DNA from: JAAYAO01 sp051133435
GTDB lineage: Bacteria > Actinomycetota > Actinomycetes > Propionibacteriales > Propionibacteriaceae
Reading direction: 5' to 3'
Length of the DNA stretch: 64,000 bases
Assembly (NCBI RefSeq): GCF_051133435.1
Contig: NZ_JBPGNY010000003.1
Span: 310,001 to 374,000, forward strand
Within the stretch, counting starts at the first letter, position 1. Each line of letters starts with the position of its first letter. The notes under the pieces were generated by a model that did no database searches, had not been told where the DNA came from, and saw nothing but the letters and a program-made list of their open reading frames with translations. The position numbers and the translations under genes are program-made. Below are positions 62,475 to 64,000 of this stretch, piece by piece.

Positions 62475-62605
62475 GCGGGTACCAAAACAGGCAACTCACC
62501 CTGCGGATTCGACAGGAATCGGGGTATCGGTGGGGGTGAGTTGGAGATTTAGGTACCCCCGTCGCGGTGAGTTGGAGATCTGGGTACCCCGTCGCGGTGA
62601 GTTGC
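62475..62605. repeat. Tandem and inverted 26-31 bp repeats around GGTGAGTTG...GGTACC
   Basis: GGTGAGTTG occurs at 62535, 62566 and 62596 (period 31 and 30 bp) in units GGTGAGTTGGAGAT..GGTACCCC..GTCGC. An inverted unit, GGGTACC....CAACTCACC, lies at 62477-62500. The arms flank a small GATTC/GAATC hairpin. Confidence 0.78.
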
Positions 62606-62650
62606 GGGCTCGGGCTCGCACTCAGCACAGGTTCCGGCCAATTGCTTCCT

Positions 62651-62710
62651 GCAACCGGTACTCGTTCCTGCGTCACGTAGTAAGCCACGCAGGAACGAGT
62701 ACGAGTTGCA
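62651..62710. repeat. Palindromic intergenic repeat, family A, copy 2
   Basis: GCAACCGGTACTCGTTCCTG and CAGGAACGAGTACGAGTTGC form a 60-bp inverted repeat, near identical in the arms to 6522-6581; the central bases differ. Confidence 0.9.
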
Positions 62711-62878
62711 TTTGCGGATTGGGGGGCGCTGAGCGGGGTGGCGCGGCCATTATGGTCATGCCGACCCGCTCAGGGGCCGGGGAGGCTGTGGGCGGGAGGT
62801 GAAAGCCGCGGTTAACACCGAGTGCCTTCGGGGGCATAAACTCGCCCCGCCCGAGCCCTGCACCCGGAAAGTCCGCAC

Positions 62879-64000
62879 ATGCCAGTACGCGCTGATCTGC
62901 GCAATATCGCCATCGTGGCCCACGTCGACCACGGTAAGACCACCCTCGTGGACGCCATGTTGTGGCAGTCCGGGGCCTTTCGGGAAGGGCAGGATGTCAA
63001 CAACCGCGTGATGGATTCGATGGATCTGGAACGCGAGAAGGGCATCACCATCCTGGCCAAGAACACCGCGGTGCGGCACACCATCGACGGCCAGGACGTC
63101 ACCATCAACATCATCGACACCCCCGGCCACGCCGACTTCGGTGGCGAGGTGGAACGCGGCCTGGAGATGGTCGACGGGGTGATCCTGTTGGTCGATTCCT
63201 CGGAGGGTCCGCTGCCGCAGACCCGCTTCGTGCTGCGCAAGGCGCTGGCCAAGAAGCTGCCGATCATCGTGGTGGTGAACAAGGTCGACCGGCCCGATGC
63301 CCGGATCAGCGAGGTGCTCAATGACACCGAATCGCTGTTCATGGATCTGATGGACGATGACTCCGACCCCGATGCCCTCGACTTCCCGGTGGTCTACGCC
63401 TCGGGCAAGGCCGGCCGCGCCTCGCTGAACCGCCCGGCCAACGGCGAGATGCCCGACTCGGAAACCCTGCAGCCGTTGTTCGAAACGATCATGGCCACGG
63501 TGCCGCCGCCCTCCTACGTCGAGGGGGCCCCGCTGCAGGCCCACGTCACCAACCTGGATGCCTCCCCCTACCTGGGCCGGCTGGCGCTGTGCCGGATCAT
63601 CGCCGGAGAACTCAAGCGCGGTCAGAACGTGGCCTGGTGCCGCGCCGACGGCACCGTGCGCAATGTGAAGCTCTCGGAGTTGCTGATCACCGAGGCCCTG
63701 GATCGGGTACCGGCCCATTCGGCCGGACCGGGCGACATCGTGGCGATCGCCGGAATCGACGACATCACCATCGGTGAAACCCTCTCCGACCCCGACGACC
63801 CACGGCCGTTGCCGCTGATCATGGTGGACGAACCGTCGATCTCGATGACGATCGGCATCAACACCTCACCGCTGGCCGGCAAATCGGGCAAGAACCTCAC
63901 GGCCCGACTGGTCAAGGCCCGGCTGGACCAGGAACTGATCGGCAATGTGTCGCTGCGGGTCAATCCCACCGAGCGACCCGATACCTGGGAGGTGCAGGGC
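62879..64000 (+). CDS. typA: Ribosome-associated GTPase TypA/BipA (3' end outside window)
   Basis: Translational GTPase related to EF-G that binds 70S ribosomes under stress and at low temperature. The first 374 residues are in the window. G domain: G1 AHVDHGKTT, switch I EREKGITI, G3 DTPGHADFGGEVER, G4 NKVDRPDA, G5 region YASGKAGRAS. Domain II (from about 215) is present, and the start of domain III (ISMTIGINTSPLAGKSG) reaches the window edge. The ATG at 62879 gives the standard beginning; no obvious ribosome binding site precedes it. Confidence 0.96.
   Translation, partial: MPVRADLRNIAIVAHVDHGKTTLVDAMLWQSGAFREGQDVNNRVMDSMDLEREKGITILAKNTAVRHTIDGQDVTINIIDTPGHADFGGEVERGLEMVDGVILLVDSSEGPLPQTRFVLRKALAKKLPIIVVVNKVDRPDARISEVLNDTESLFMDLMDDDSDPDALDFPVVYASGKAGRASLNRPANGEMPDSETLQPLFETIMATVPPPSYVEGAPLQAHVTNLDASPYLGRLALCRIIAGELKRGQNVAWCRADGTVRNVKLSELLITEALDRVPAHSAGPGDIVAIAGIDDITIGETLSDPDDPRPLPLIMVDEPSISMTIGINTSPLAGKSGKNLTARLVKARLDQELIGNVSLRVNPTERPDTWEVQG

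Larger units (their letters stand above)
62298..62878. other. 581-bp intergenic region packed with repeats, no gene
   Basis: No credible coding sequence; open frames here are short, lack ribosome binding sites and coincide with repeat units. Three unrelated repeat types lie within 370 bp (62341-62710), and the typA promoter must be in 62711-62878. See the individual entries. Confidence 0.7.

Noticed and set aside
62535..62605. A possible minimal CRISPR array
   Set aside because: The 30-31 bp period has no distinct repeat/spacer partition, there is an inverted copy, and no cas genes are present.
62410..62802. A 130-codon open frame upstream of typA
   Set aside because: It runs through the tandem and palindromic repeats, has no ribosome binding site and no recognisable protein features.
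62298..62878. A retron-like non-coding RNA
   Set aside because: No reverse transcriptase gene nearby and no a1/a2 arrangement around a priming G; palindromes occur elsewhere as independent repeats.

Overview
The window is about 64 kb of chromosome from a high-GC actinobacterium, most likely a member of the Propionibacteriaceae. The strongest evidence is a complete methylmalonyl-CoA carboxyltransferase (transcarboxylase) operon with 5S, 12S, small and biotinyl 1.3S subunits (17208-20930), the hallmark of propionic fermentation. A K+-independent membrane pyrophosphatase, the carD/ispF/lpqE block, senX3-regX3-phoU, CarD, GlpX-type FBPase, mycobacterial-type LigD, and many GTG/TTG starts with apparently leaderless promoters fit the same group. 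I see no insertion sequence, prophage or CRISPR array. Apart from gene duplication and short intergenic repeats this is core chromosome.

Layout. 1-2106: hppA (5' truncated by the window). 2197-3900: DUF2207 membrane protein. 4169-7817: three tandem paralogous membrane-anchored zinc metallopeptidases with Trp/Gln-rich tails. 7828-9739: ispF, carD and the LpqE-like lipoprotein. 9752-13463: prs paralog, regX3, senX3, phoU. 13517-17191: gpmA, a short-chain dehydrogenase, a Pro/Gly-rich membrane protein and a YbjN-like protein. 17208-20930: transcarboxylase operon. 21080-26767: two small membrane proteins, a frameshifted MerR regulator, a CPBP protease, a NarL-type two-component pair and glutathione peroxidase. 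26832-29208: glpX and ugd. 29230-33952: branched-chain amino-acid ABC operon livKGFHM. 34116-37418: a hydrolase with an atypical nucleophile elbow, a 2TM-Nudix-PP2C fusion and tRNA-Thr. 37513-42166: exported peptidase, RicT/PSP1, a DUF4241 protein and a DoxX protein. 42299-48262: topA, CYTH/CHAD, tmk, holB. 48476-52168: ABC exporter plus two-component system. 52207-57120: fructose cluster (fruA, fruK, HAD phosphatase, FruR, class II aldolase). 57254-62297: ligD, methyltransferase, epoxide hydrolase. 62298-62878: repeat-rich intergenic region. 62879-end: typA/bipA (3' truncated).

How the genes work together. Fructose uptake yields fructose-1-P, then FBP (FruK), then triose phosphates (aldolase), all apparently under FruR. 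A direct-repeat operator candidate, GTTGCG-N4-GTTGCG (first base A in one copy), lies in both promoter regions of that cluster. GpmA and the transcarboxylase belong to glycolysis and the Wood-Werkman propionate cycle, and the pyrophosphatase would conserve PPi energy in such a fermenter.

The least explained items are: a family of 60-80 bp palindromic intergenic repeats with TGCAAC/GTTGCA ends (five copies seen, two carrying the same three-fold 16-bp TGTGTC prefix); the 2TM-Nudix-PP2C fusion protein; the tandem metallopeptidase triplet with a duplicated upstream region; and a DoxX protein with a repeat-rich, Thr-rich tail.
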